A DNA stretch of 64,000 nt from Schistocerca nitens (lineage: Eukaryota; Arthropoda; Insecta; Orthoptera; Acrididae): the NCBI RefSeq assembly GCF_023898315.1, contig NC_064619.1:477875376-477939375 (forward strand), read 5' to 3'. The notes beneath the pieces were generated by a model, which saw nothing but the letters and a program-made list of their open reading frames with translations, searched no databases and was not told where the DNA came from. The position numbers and the translations under genes were made by a program. This document shows positions 33,960-45,977 of this stretch, in pieces; the first letter of the stretch is position 1, and the number at the start of each line of letters is the position of its first letter.

Positions 33960-35000
33960 AACAAATGAAACACAAATCTGTTACCAATACAGAAATATAT
34001 GTAGAGTTCAATGAACCTACAAAAGAAGCTCAAAGTGGTTTCATGGGGTTCTAAGCAAACATTGCATCTTTTAAACACTAATTTAGAAGTTTTGTCGTAA
34101 ATCTTCTGGGTCTGTAGGTTTTCAATCCCTGACTGGTTTCGTTCCTTCAAATTCTCAACACCATGGATCTTGGTGGAATAAACCTAATTTTTTAGTGTAC
34201 TCCAGACCGAAAAATCCTTGGATGTCATACCTGGGGATCGTGGAGGACATTCAATAGTGCCCCGTCTACCAATTCATTCATCAAATATTTCATTTACTCG
34301 TACAAAATTTCTCACAATAAATCCATAATGCAGGGGTACTCCATATTGTTATCAAATACTTTTTCTTAACCAGCTGTACATGTTCAAAACGTGGGCTATT
34401 TTCCAGTTCTAAGAACACTTCTTGAAGCATATTTATTTAATTTACATTGTTCACATCACCGTTAGAAACGCCTGATTAGTCCATCACGGTAATTCCCTGC
34501 CCATACATTCATGGCAGGAGAGTTTAACTCAGTCTCCATCGCCACATGGATATTCATAGAATCCCAGTAGACACATGATTGTTTGTTCACTCTGAAATTT
34601 GCCGTAACAGTCGCTTCTATGATCCAAAGAATGATTTGTAAAAGTTGTGATGGGCTTCTTCTCGGATTGTGTACAACTTGCAGAATTCTACACACCTGTC
34701 CAGATGATCTTCATTTGGGCATTGAATTACAATAGGCTTATATGTTCTCAATTTTAGCCTTATCTGACTCCTTTGTAGGTTGTTCTTGCTATTCGATACT
34801 TCTTGGACACTTTTCCTTGAGATTGCACAAAACGTAGCGCGGCAACACTGAGATTTTCTTCTGCAGTAACAGACTTGGTCTAACTGAACTAGGAAGCTCT
34901 GCTACCGAACCAGTCTCTTCATATCTAAATTGTAATTTACGAATTACCTTGTCGAGCCAGTGGTTCAACGTTTAGAAAACGTTCCACAAACAAACCACAA
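33960..35000 (-). pseudogene. Tc1/mariner-superfamily transposase remnant (DUF4817-type group)
   Basis: The minus strand retains protein traces in the order expected for this transposase group. The clearest is the ORF 34695-34462, with YWDSMNIHVAMETELN and AMNVWAGNYRDGLI, which correspond to the region after the first catalytic Asp. Further on, LELENSPRFEHVQLVKK-like text appears near 34380-34430 in other frames. Frames change repeatedly, and no intact catalytic triad or terminal repeat can be seen. The group assignment is from memory of similar proteins. Confidence 0.5.
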
Positions 35001-35244
35001 ACGTCAGCGTAATTATATTAATGTTTCCATCACATTTTCGAAACAAACACATGCTGTTCGGTAGTTAACGTTCTGTTCGCTGTTTCTCACATAACAGACA
35101 AAGAACACCATAACCTCAAACTGCTAGCATCAACTGACTTCTGGGTACTACACATTAGACACGTTCACAACTGACTGCCACAGCATTAGGCAGAACAAAC
35201 TGTAAGGATTGCTACTGACAACTGACGTGTGGCCTACCCCGTAG

Positions 35245-35400
35245 AATTAGATGGTGGTTATGGTACTACAAAGTGATTGGCTATTTCGGTTACACAGGCC
35301 AGGTCGTTCAGATAGTTTTGAACATGTCGCCAATAGAAGATGATGGCGGCTGTGGGACTACATGCTGATTCGTTGTTTCGTTTTAATGGCTGGTAAAATA
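35245..35400 (+). repeat. ~90-bp satellite, about 1.7 monomers
   Basis: Contains GTCGTTCAGATAGTTTTGAA and GATGATGGCGGCTGTGGGAC, then ACATGCTGATTCGTTGTTTC. Same orientation as the array at 33.2 kb, 1.65 kb away. Confidence 0.75.
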
Positions 35401-35419
35401 CTGGTTTGTGATTGACTGT

Positions 35420-36080
35420 TTTATTTTCATGACTGGTACAATTCTGGGCTTTGATTGGTGGAAAGGGGTGGGGAGGAGGGTTGAGCAGCGATGACATCAC
35501 AATCAAAGGTCAAAGGTCACAGCTTCTGCCCCCTGCATGTTGTCAAGCTAAGACAGGAAATAAAAGTCACTAATGATGTCGTTTTCCAGGTCAAATTCAG
35601 TACCAATGACTGTGTTCAAGGACGTTCTTGGTCCTGAAACCCCATGACATTCCTAATTAAACTTACTTAAAAATTATGAAATTTGCTAAACAACATATAA
35701 AAGTTGCAGAAAGGAGTTATACCCAGGGGAGAGAGCGCAGCTTTGGCAGTCGTGCTAGGGGCGCAGGAGCCCTCTGTACATCTGTAATGTGATGATTCAT
35801 TGTTGGCGAACAAATCCACCAACCCAGTATGATTTGTTATTGCGTTGTTCCCCTCCAAATCCAGAAAACTAATTAGTAGATGACAGACCATTTTACCAAT
35901 GGAGTGCGCCACTTTGTTTTGGTTCCTCTAGTAGCTGGCAATGGTACTGTGGTGCAGGGATTGCATTCTGTACAAGGACACACACGTGTACCTACAAAGA
36001 AAAAAAATTGAAGAAATAATTTCATTTACCCAGTTGATAATTAAAACTTTATGGCTACCCTTTGTACATGATGTGTTGTA
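35420..36080. other. Unrecognised sequence
   Basis: No gene or named repeat recognised. The start carries a weak degenerate extension of the satellite's terminal block. Confidence 0.3.
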
Positions 36081-36089
36081 GAAAGACGG

Positions 36090-36780
36090 TAGACACGTTT
36101 AGTAAATCATGCGAGGGAATAAACTGCATAATTTGGCCAAAAGAGATCAGCTGGAAAGCGCAGAACATCAGAAATTCGTAGGTATTAGATATTTGTCACT
36201 AGATATCTGAAGTAACTGTTGGCCTCGCAGAAATACATGGCTTCTTTATACAGTGGTCGATGTTATCATTTTATAGTAACGCCAGCTGGACTTAATGCTT
36301 CGGTACCAGCTAGTACAAACACATGAGGAGGCAAATGACTGAAAAAGATCCACAATACATGCCGATGATATCTTAACTACAATGAATACCTGCCATGAAC
36401 ACTTTAAAATTCTTGACAAAATTCTGTAAAATGTTTGGGAAATCTGGTGTCACATTAAACATAGAAAAATCGGAGTTCACACAAAAACAAAGAAAGTTTA
36501 TAGGTAACATTATATCGCTAAAGGGAATCTAATCTTATCCAGTTAAGCAAAATATCTCCTGCACTCACATGCCAAAAACAATTAAAGGCATTTCTCAGGC
36601 TTTGTGGTTTTTATCGTAAATAGATCAATGGTCAATGGGTAAATAATCCAAATCTGTTGAAATTTCTAAAAAAAAATGGATCTACTGTGGACACCGAAAC
36701 TTAAGCAGAAAGATGACTTTGAAGCAATAAAAACAAAATTATATGATGTACTAATTCTTCTTCGCTTGAACTTTCCAGAC
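36090..36780 (+). mobile_element. Ty3/gypsy fragment (reverse-transcriptase region), old
   Basis: Plus-strand fossil of the second half of a gypsy-type reverse transcriptase: a YADDIL-type motif near 36355 and VTLNIEKSEFTQKQRKFIG near 36450-36505, followed by the connection region. Several breaks; long dead. It is bounded on the right by a tRNA-like repeat, and possible further gypsy-derived sequence may follow to about 37450. No LTR recognised. Confidence 0.7.
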
Positions 36781-36786
36781 AAGTAC

Positions 36787-36975
36787 AAAACTTCCTGGCA
36801 GATTAAAACTGTGTGCCGGACCGAGACTCAAACTCGGGACCCTTGGTTTTAGCAGGCAAGTGCTCTACCGACTGAGCTACCCACACATGACTTACCCCCC
36901 CCGTCCCCACAGCTTTAATTCAGCCAGTACCTCATCTCCCACCCTCCAAACTTCACAGAAGCTCTCCTGCGAACC
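36787..36975 (-). mobile_element. tRNA-like repeat unit, truncated and diverged
   Basis: AACTTCCTGGCAGATTAAAA and GTAGAGCACTTGCC (inverse) match the units at 3.1-4.3 kb, but with extra substitutions and a C-run at 36895. It ends within the CTTCTGCGAACC-like segment. I see no clear TSD. Confidence 0.85.
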
Positions 36976-39050
36976 TATCCGTATGGGCACTGATGTTGGG
37001 ACACTGCTGTTGGGACACTGCTGTTATAAGAGTTGAGTTTTGATGTACAGTATCTATTAGGCAAGAACTGTAAACGAGCAACTCCAAAAGCACTATCACT
37101 ACCACCAGGTACAAGAGACAATATTTCACAGCTGAATGTCAAGGAACTGATGATGAATTTTGTAAAGTAATCGAAGAGAAGAAGCAATATGTCAAGAAGT
37201 TATTGAAACCAATGAGAGACAGATCCCATTTTGAAAATGATAAAATAACAATGCCATGTCTAAAACGAAGAGAAGATCCAGTATTATTATTTGAAAGGTG
37301 AAACTTATTTTGCTGGCATACAAATCTAAATTTAGACAGATGAAAATTCTGTTTACCCTGCAATGCAGCAGAGGAGATGGTAATATCATAATACGAAAGT
37401 TCGATGACGATTACTTTGTACGTGTCATAAAACCAAAGTCCTTACTTAAATGTAATGGGCCATAGTTCCGATTTAAAGTTTAGAAAGCGTTCATAGAATG
37501 TAATGACATCAGGCAAATTTTTACTTTAAATTGTATGGCGGCATCAAAAGCTGTAGTTGTGCCATTAGGAACTAGGAAGACCATGTCGTGGTTGACTAGA
37601 AAAATTGAGAGTGTGAGTTATAGTTTAAATCATGACAGTATGGGTTTGTCAGCATGTATTGACTCATAGCTTAAATCACGACAGTGTGGGTATGTCACCA
37701 TACACGGATACTATTTTGTCAAGACAAGGACCAAACAGTAATTTTGATGGAGATACACGTTTTACACAGCATGCCGCTAAGATTAAATCGGAGGTTGTTA
37801 TGAAGCCTATAACACATCGGTGAATGACTGGATATTAATGAGGTCACACGGAAAGTGATGTAGCTGTACTATGTTGGTTCATTTTAAACTTCAAGGACAG
37901 TACCACCAAAGTCAACAGGGGCTGTTCACATGGATTCAAATACGTGTTGTGGTCTACAATATATTGAGAACAGGCGTTTACACCACCGCTGTGATAATAA
38001 GACAGGAACAGCTGGAAATAATTCGGCAAATTCGTCAATGGGAACGTATGATGGTTAAGAGTATTGACTTCAGCGAACTTTGTTTATAATTTTAATGTGC
38101 AACGACTGAAGAGTGTTGTTTTTAGCGAGCTTTAAGAGTTCTAGCTTCAGTGAATTTTGTTTATAATTTTGAGAGGTCATGCATGAAGAGTTTTAGATTC
38201 AGTGAGCTCTGTTTGTAAAGTGAATGTGTAATGACTGAAGAGTGATGGGTTCAGTGATTTAGTAGGAAGTCTGAGATCGAATAAGTATTAGTTAAGTGCA
38301 TAGCAACGGTGTTTAGTATAAACACATGATGACAAGAGCAAACATCAGTCAGATGGAGACATCAGCTGTCTCTGTACTGTATCTAATATGATCATTTTTT
38401 TCTAAGACAGTACAAGACGGAGTAGACGTCGAGGGCGGAACGTAGTTTATCCTTTGGAAGAAGCTACCAAGAAAATGTGTTTGTGATTTCATTGTATGCG
38501 AGCTGAGTAGAGGCTGCTGCAGTGGCACTGTGGGAACGGCGTTGATATCAACAGCTGACCTGCCGCCTGTGCCGTCTCCAGTCGCAACTTAATTTCAGAT
38601 CAGCTCGCCCCAACGTTTTCGTATACACGTGCTTTGTATTTGAAGAAAGCGTGTATTCTACAAGTGAGTGTCTCACTGGCGTATATAGTATTTGTCGCTT
38701 ACCATCACCATAATCAATGAAAACTCGCTCCAGATGGAATAAAAATTCACTAAATAACTCGCTACGGTCACGTTTAATGCTCGCACTGGCTACTAAATTC
38801 ACATCAGAGCCTTCAGAACACAGATGAACGCTCATTGGCTGTCGGAGAAAGCGTGACGTAGGTGAGCACAACAAGTCTAAACTCGAGAGTCATCGTTCTT
38901 GACTCCAACTATAGTAAGAGTCGTCTATGACCCCAACACAAATGATGACCCCATACTACAGAGGTGTGGGTGATAAACATGTGCCGAAATCATTAAAATT
39001 TAAGAATAATGTCAACTATCTTCTTCCCTGTACATAAAAGGCAATGTCCT
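36976..39050. other. Mostly unrecognised, with short degenerate tandem repeats
   Basis: A ~46-bp duplication is visible at 37621-37710 (TAGTTTAAATCATGACAG and TAGCTTAAATCACGACAG). Three degenerate ~60-75-bp units lie at 38063-38260 (each with TTCAGYGARYTYTGTTTRTAA). The early part may be further decayed LTR-element sequence. No host gene recognised. Confidence 0.35.
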
Positions 39051-39089
39051 GACTAAGGATAGAAGCTTGAAATTTGGAGGAGGTGTGGA

Positions 39090-39480
39090 TCTTATACTTT
39101 GGGCGTCGTTTAAGAAGCGATTTTTAGAAATTCCAATACTAAGGGGGTGAAATACGGGATGAAGGATTTTTTTAATGTCGTTATTGAGGCAATTTTGAAG
39201 CTAGACCTACGAAAATCGGTATTTCGTTTCTTGGTCAGAAATAAAGAAATAAATGTTTCAGCATTTTTGGAAATTTAACCCTGTGGAGTGAAATTTTGGG
39301 TGAAAGCTTTTTTTTGAAAATATATCATTGTTAAAGACCAACTAAAGTGTTTTTAAAGTTACATTATAAAATTGGTATTTGACTTCTCAATCACAAATAA
39401 AAACAGATGTTTCAGGGTTTTTGCAAATTGAACCCCTAAGGAGGTGAAATAGTAGATGAAGCATTTTTAAAGCTAAATTT
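39090..39480 (+). repeat. ~150-bp tandem repeat, about 2.5 units
   Basis: Units begin with sequence like AACCCCTAAGGAGGTGAAAT (about 39133, 39282 and 39430) and share ATTTTGAAGCTA and AAATGTTTCAG blocks. They are quite diverged from each other. Confidence 0.6.
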
Positions 39481-39589
39481 TTAATCGGCGGAATGCTTGC
39501 TAACCTGCGTCAGACCACTTGAGTTTTACACCCTTTCGGTGGAGATTGTGCAATGGATGTGCAATTAGTACCCCTACAGTATAAATTTG

Positions 39590-40160
39590 CTGCATTAGTA
39601 TACTTTGTCATGGGACAACTATTTCTTTAAGTTCCTCCAAAACTGCAGATTGCCTACAGCGCTACTTGTTCCTCCATAGTCTAAGCCCCTTTTTCACGTA
39701 AGATGTGCCCCGGGCTTTCATGTTCGGTTGAAAAAAAAACTACATTTTTCAGTCGGCATTTAAAAGTATTGTTCTATAGACTGTCAAACAACGTTTGGAG
39801 GCTAACCTCATGTTGTTTCCTCCCATGACCACAATATTGTCTAAATAATTAGCGAAGTTAGGGATGTCCTGAACCACATTTTTGAGATACCTATCGGTAA
39901 TATATTTCTGCTCTGAGCGGCAATCGGTTTTGCTGGCATATTCCAAACGGCATATTAAGAATGAGTACCTTTTTTGATTTCTCATCTAAGAGAACTTGTA
40001 AACAGGCAGCGAGATTCCAGTTTCATGGTATTCCCCTTAAACATTTTAGACGAATTATGACTTCGACAAAGTGTAGTCGAGTGTCTGCTCCATTCTTAGG
40101 AACTACTGCAACTTGGGTGTCCGTATCTGGAGTAGGCAGAAATAGGAGTGCCGTTACAGC
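39590..40160 (-). mobile_element. Ty3/gypsy fragment (reverse-transcriptase region), old
   Basis: The minus strand holds PNFANYLDNIVVMG near 39830-39875, corresponding to the active-site region of a gypsy-type reverse transcriptase, then TEHESPGHILREKG and TMEEQVAL near 39640-39720. Several breaks; dead. Neither LTR is visible. Confidence 0.65.
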
Positions 40161-41465
40161 TTCGTACAACTAGCTGGTAGTTAGTTGCTTACAGTACTGT
40201 TCTATTTAAAGGCTAGCTGCATTATTATTATTACTTAAAACTTTTAATATCAACTACACTGGTGTCCGAAATTAAAGCAATAAACTGAAATTTTGCAAAG
40301 TTGCATTTATTTTGCCACAAAACAGTTCAAACAGATGGCAGTAAAGTAGAATATAGAACGTAAACAACTGTAACGTGCGTAACTGTAGACAAAATTTTTC
40401 ATTTTTTCTAACTTAACAGATTTGCACTCAGATTCTGATAACTGGTTAATGTGCTCAATATGGGATGTGGCCACCTCTGGCAGCAATACAGGCCTGACAA
40501 CGACTGTGAATAATGTCACCAGTCTCATGTTGAGACAGTAACTCCCATACTTCCTGCAGAACTGCTCGCAAATCTCGTAGAGTTGTGAATGGATGCTGAC
40601 ATGATGCAAGCCATCTCTCTAGTACGTCCCAGATATGCTCTGTAGGATTCAAATCGAGAGAACGAGCAGGCCACATCATGCATGCAATCCCTTCCAAATC
40701 CAAGAAAACATCAACCACTCTTGCTCTATAAAGTCGAGCATATTCGTCAATCCTTATGAAGTCTGGGTCCATTGCACCTCGTAACAAGCACATATGAGAT
40801 CCCAAGATTTCTTCACGATACCTGTCAGTAGTTAAACCTTGCTGATTCACCCATACAGTTTCATGAAGAGGTATTCGAGTGGTCCCTGCCTTCACCGTTT
40901 GGACCCTCCCCAATACCAATCTGTTTCCTCAATGTTTGGGTCCCAAAATCCTGTTCCACGTTTCTTCCAGATGTGAATCGGTTGAGAATCACTCACTAGA
41001 TGAAATCTAGACTCATCTGTGAAAAGAACCGCATCCAGGTGGTATATTGATGACTCCTCGCTAGATGTTCACTTCTGTGAAGAAGTGACAGAGGTACACA
41101 TACAGAAGGTCTCTGATAGTAAAGGATACTTTGCCGAAGCCTTCTGTGCACTGTTTGTCTCGATACAACAGGTCCAGTGGATGCCGCGAGGTCAGATGAT
41201 AATTGCCATGCAATGCAGCGTCACCGTGGAATTCCCAGCCACGCGGCCGCTGGACCCCTCTTGCTTTGGCCAACGTCCGGCACCACGTGGTCGGCCTGCC
41301 GAGCGGCCTGTGCGGCCACGCCAACTCCGAACTTAGAATATTTTCAAGGCGCCACAACTCGCTCGTTACCTCACATGCTGTTGCAAACAAACTGCTTGGA
41401 CATGGCCTTTTTTTCCCACACGTGTCACATGTTGCGTTACGTGATGGGAAATCCCATCTTTTATG

Positions 41466-41612
41466 ACAGTGTGACGAAATTTGGCGTTAGTGGGCTATGG
41501 CAGCAGACGACCGAGACGAGTTTCTTTGTTAACAACACGACATCGCTTGCAGCGCCTCTCCTGGGCTCGGTACCACATGAACTGGACCCTAGACGGCTGC
41601 AAAACAGTAACC
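41466..41612 (+). mobile_element. Fragment of a Tc1-like element (same family as Tc1-like 5)
   Basis: About 147 bp match 53937-54080 closely, including AAATTTGGCGTTAGTGGGCT and GCGCCTCTCCTGGGCTCGGT. It encodes the segment before the first catalytic Asp. No ends are present; it lies inside Tc1-like 3, next to the gypsy fragment. Confidence 0.85.
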
Positions 41613-41639
41613 ACGTCATTCACATCTAGGGCAAGACTT

Positions 41640-43019
41640 CACTAAGTTGACAGGTGTGTTTACCTGTCTACATGGCTGCATTGCATCCCTAATCATTAAG
41701 TCACTGAAAAAGTTTCCACAACTACACTTAAATTTACTCTTCCTAGTCATGCTCGTTAATTCTGTACACCACTGATGGTACATCTATTCCGGCTTTTTCT
41801 GCAATTGAAAGAAGCAATATCTGACTACAGCTACTTGAACTTGCTTGTCATTGTACTTGGTTAATGCAGCGATTACTTTGCCTTAGCTGAGTTTGTCAGG
41901 AGACATAGTTGGGAATAGTTTTTGGGTTAACGTGCACACTGGGGGCCCTGCAGTTGAAAGAAAGTATTGTAGGTTTACAGTGCCTTGAACTCGATGAACT
42001 TCACAATGTGCTTGGAACTGTGTCAGGTATTCGAGCCATTCCTCTTCGGTATTGTTAAATTGCTGGAACAGTGATATGCTGGTTGGTGGCTAGTTGGTTG
42101 GTCGGTTGTTGTTGTGAGGCCGTGCAGCCAGTAGTTGTACCATCGTCAGCAAAAGAGCAATTTGTTGTTTCTGAAACTGAAAAACTTGTATTAGATCTTT
42201 CACATTCGCCGTCTGTAGCTGAGGCGCAGGGTCAGGGGGTGGAGGGGGCGGGAAGCCATGGTTTACACAAATAAGTTATAGCAAAAAACAAGCAAAGCCT
42301 CTGAAAAGAGAAATTTGCTTAGCTCTGCTGCACCGCTCCTGGAATACACGCAAGAACACAACACAAAATTAGCAAACACTTACATACAATCACCCCTGTA
42401 ACCTGAAACCCAAGAGAAGCAAGCAAAATCTGCGCTGAATTATACTCGTCGCCAGTTTTTGTGTCGTCTCGTTGTCAGTGTAGGCTTGTACCCTGGGAAG
42501 CAAGAAAAGAATGTTGTTTGGTGGTCGGTATCTTCTTTCTGTAACACAACTGCATGCATATCTTAACAGGATTCTTTATTCATAAGAGTAAGAAAGCTGC
42601 TTAACTTAAGATAGTCCAAGTGTTGTAGTACAAGCTTTTCTGTAACAGTCGAAGTTAGCGTCACTGCTGGTGAAGTACAAGTCCGTTATGTACACTACTC
42701 TGGTCGCTAGGTACTGACTGACTCTGAGCTGAAGACTGAGCTAACTGCAAATGCAACTTCCAGTGGGCTACGACTGATGACTCCATTCGGTGACTCACTG
42801 AATAACTGACTGGAACTGACTGGGCCCTCCGATCCTCGGCGGCGATCTAAATACTGGCGGCCGAGAGGGCGTTGGCGGCGCGCTGTTTGTGAGTCTCATA
42901 TTGGCCTCTCCTAATAGGCTCACTTGCCCCGCTGTCTTCTATCAATATTCTCGCAACCTCTTTGCCACCTGGTGTGCTGGCACCAGCTTACACCAGCACA
43001 GTACCGTCCTGTCCTTACA
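41640..43019 (-). mobile_element. Ty3/gypsy fragment: one LTR plus leader and partial gag
   Basis: Minus-strand fossil. The LTR begins TGTAAGGACAGGACGG at 43019 and runs to about 42455, with an AATAAA signal near 42570. A TGGCGACGAG primer-binding-like site follows, then leader and a gag fragment (NNTEEEWLEYLTQFQAH near 42020-42060). Protease, polymerase and the second LTR are absent. A few breaks are visible in the part that remains. It is inserted in Tc1-like 3 and is therefore younger than it. Confidence 0.75.
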
Positions 43020-43478
43020 ACCAAATAATGGCCCTCTCTTTCGGATGTCACATGTGGTCAGCCCCGCCCTAGTCTTTGGGATATAGTTTCGGTCTCTATA
43101 GACTGTTGCCACTTACGAGAAGCAACAGAACGATTCGTATTAAGCAAACGGGCGTCACCAATTTGCGACTGTCCTGCTCCCATTCTTCTTATGGCTCTTC
43201 ACCGCAGACAGTCTAGTAGATGTCTTCTCCGTGCCATACTGCACTCTCTGTTACTGTGTACACAGAGACTGGGGATATGGGGCCAACTGGCAAACACTAC
43301 TCCGTTTGATAGGTGCCCTGACATCATCGTTGGCGTGGTTGTTCATTGACCGGAATGCCATCATCCGCGCAGAACACGATCGTAAGTACATCTATTGACA
43401 GTGTGTATGATTATATCGTAAATTAGATACAAAACGGGGAAAAAGTGGTTCGCTGCTTTAATTTTGGACACCAGTGTA

Positions 43479-45093
43479 TACTTGTTTTGCATACTGCAAG
43501 GCGCCACTGGGATAAGCCTTTAATCGATCTGCTTTGCCACTGACATGCACTGAGTAACCCCTCTGAAGGTGCAAATCCCCCACTATGTTCCAGGTGTACG
43601 TAAAGGAATTGTGCGCACAGAAATGGAAGGAAAGGGTTGCTCTTACAAGTGAACTATAGTTGTGTGCCTCAATTAAACGTTAGTAATTACTCAGTAGTAC
43701 TGGGAACTATCAGCTTCTGTAATGAAACAAGGGTTAAAAGTTACATACATTTATTGTTATGACTCCAATGATTGCTCAGAACAAACAAGGGTCAAATACT
43801 CATCACGGGAGAATGAGATTGTGATAACTGTGGATCGTCAGAGGGAAAGGACTGGAAAGTTCTCACAAAATAGCCGGGCCGAACAAGAAATCGTGTTAAC
43901 TGATTGTAATCGCGGAAGGTTAGTAAGTACAGAGAAATAGAACCCCAAAGATTAAAATTGTGGCTGAATGGTCACCACACAATGATTGATTGATCGATTT
44001 GAAGCAATGCGCCTGTCATCCCGTACTAATTTCGTACGCCGTGGCTGCGACACTTACATCATTTGCGCGAGACGAGGCACAGTGAGACGGCAGGCAGAGT
44101 CGGACGTTAGCGCAGCGCGGCCCGCCTGCTCACGAACTGCCTTCTCCTCTCACGGTGAAGAAGGCCGTGCTCTGCGCCTCTCGACGACCAAGTTCGTCTA
44201 CTACGGCTCCCGGCAAAGAAGTGCGTAGTATGTCTCTCAGCGAGGTATCTGATAGTTTACTCTCTTGCTCCTTCTCGGCGTGAGCCCGCCAAAACTGTCA
44301 TTTTGGCCAATCTGAGACCGTCTTCTTTATAACGTCAATCCGAAACCTAACAAGTATGTTTTGGAAGGTTCGATGTCGGTTCTTTAGGAAGATTCCGAAT
44401 GCCGACCCATCCGAGTTCCTCTTTCCAGCAACTTGCCAGTGACGCGCCATGGCACATCGCCGTTCCCAAAGATTCCGCGTTCTGGTCTATCAAACGGCGC
44501 TCCACCAGTAACTTCCCATAACTTTGTCTTCTCAGTGTTTACGCTCAAGGCCTCAGTGACCCCCTGTATTAGACAAAGGACTCACCTGTGGAGGCGCCCT
44601 GTGCTTACTGGACAATATTGCGGTGTTATCGTACGGTGCATGCCACTTGCATGGGTGGTCTGTCGCTCGGAGAAACCTCTATATTCGTGTGCGCCAACTG
44701 GCGGGGACAAGGCGAGTTCTCTGAACACAGGACGCAAATGCATTCTTTCCCCAGCGTGGCTTGAAGGTGGAATCACACTTGACGGCATGTCTCTGTCACG
44801 TTCTTCACGTCAAAAGATTCTCCTCTGTAGTCAAATGGTGGCATTGACACACGCCGTCAACGGAACGTCGTCGACACGTCAGGGTTTCTAGGGAAGAAAG
44901 TTTCGGCGAGCAACTGACGGAGTTACGTGGTATTTCCCTGTTGCTGCCGGCAAGTAGCACCTCCATATTTATTTCGTCTAGTTCAGCAAAACGGTCCATG
45001 TAGATTTACCTTAGGCAAACCACCAGCTTCTACCGAGGTGTTATTGACGCCTAAATCTTGAATTTCTCTTCGTAATTTTTATTTGTATCTTGC
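43479..45093. other. Unrecognised sequence, partly GC-rich
   Basis: No family recognised. The part from 43990 to 44900 is richer in G+C and CpG than its surroundings and has ORFs up to 152 codons on plus (44433-44891), but without motifs. Possible CpG-rich repeat or unannotated exon; I cannot decide. Confidence 0.3.
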
Positions 45094-45520
45094 TTAACAG
45101 GTAAAAAAATGTTGTTTAGACGTTCTGAAACATTTGTAGTACGATGACTCCTCCTCTTCCAGCTCCTTGTAAAGAGTGTGGAACTCTCCTTCACAGTCTC
45201 GATTTTTTAACTTTTTTTTCCTAACACAGACTCTTTTTGCTCGCTGTTCCTGTTCCTCGTTATCAAGTGCGACAGCAATAATTGAAAACTGCTTTAAATT
45301 AAATTTCGACATTTTATGGCGATCTACCATGAACTACAAAATAGCGGCTATGGTTGGTATTTTATGAACCAGCTGTAACGTCACGACATTTTTTCGACGT
45401 CGATGTGCCGTGTAGTGTGAATACTTAGGATTCCTCTGACCGTTGACGTTCAAAAACGTGTCGACGGTCAAAAACGTGCCGGTGACGTTCCGACAAGTGT
45501 GAATCCAGTTACCCCGTCAA
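45094..45520 (-). pseudogene. PIF/Harbinger transposase N-terminal exon and terminal region
   Basis: The minus-strand ORF 45330-45094 reads IIAVALDNEEQEQRAKR, then KNRDCEGEFHTLYKELEEE and YYKCFRTSKQHF. This is the acidic start and the EGEF-F-L-(D/E)EE-F-Y-K(Y/C)FR-MS pattern of HARBI1-like transposases. The catalytic domain is missing. Sequence upstream of the ORF (45370-45520) is dense in ACGT- and GTTCAAAAACGTG-type inverted motifs and ends in GTGTGAATCC, as Harbinger termini often look. The opposite terminus was not found. Confidence 0.6.
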
Positions 45521-45977
45521 AGATGCACGCTGCCCTCTGCCGCGGTGAATGCGACAGTGGGCGGCCGCTCACAGAACTCATGTGGCCGGCGCAACCACCT
45601 CGGTACGCGTCCAGTCAGCCGCCTCGTCTGTTAAAGACGGGCCAAGGCGAGCAGAAACTGTAAGAGCCATGTTTTCACTTTCTTCCAACTACCAGCATGA
45701 ATTAAACATGCAGTTTAGAATTAAAAGAAATTAAAGGAAATCCTCTACAATCATTACTCACTCTCACCGATAACACCGCTCTTTTGTGTACACATCGGAA
45801 TTTATTGACTAATTAGACCTATTTTATTGATGGATTAAGTGTGCTGGGTAAAAATGACAATGAAACACGAGGCTGGCTACAGCCTGATGGGTTTCAATAT
45901 GTATCTCGCAGTTCCCCACTACTCCAGAAAAACTTTACTGTGTTCGAAATCTTTACGATAGAATTACGTACGAAACG
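45521..45977. other. Unrecognised sequence
   Basis: Flank between the Harbinger-like terminus and the large Tc1 stack; nothing recognised. Confidence 0.3.

Larger units (their letters stand above)
40257..43476 (-). mobile_element. Tc1-like transposon 3, enlarged by insertions
   Basis: The inverted repeats CACTGGTGTCCGAAATTAAAG (left) and the inverse of CACTGGTGTCCAAAATTAAAG (right) lie inside TA dinucleotides at 40255-40256 and 43477-43478. The N-terminal coding part starts near 43233 (MARRRHLLDCLR) and has MGAGQSQIGDARLLNTNRSV. The catalytic half reads VLFTDESRFHLVSD near 41010, and the ORF 40919-40455 ends in NPTEHIWDVLERWL and ARGGHIPY. The total of 3.2 kb is about twice the norm because a gypsy fragment and a piece of another Tc1 element lie inside (41.46-43.02 kb). 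There are several frame breaks, although the first Asp and the Glu remain. Confidence 0.9.

Noticed and set aside
44433-44891. 152-codon plus-strand ORF in GC-rich DNA
   Set aside because: No recognisable motif, low-complexity Arg/Ser/Pro composition and overlapping open frames on minus; long ORFs are expected by chance in GC-rich sequence.
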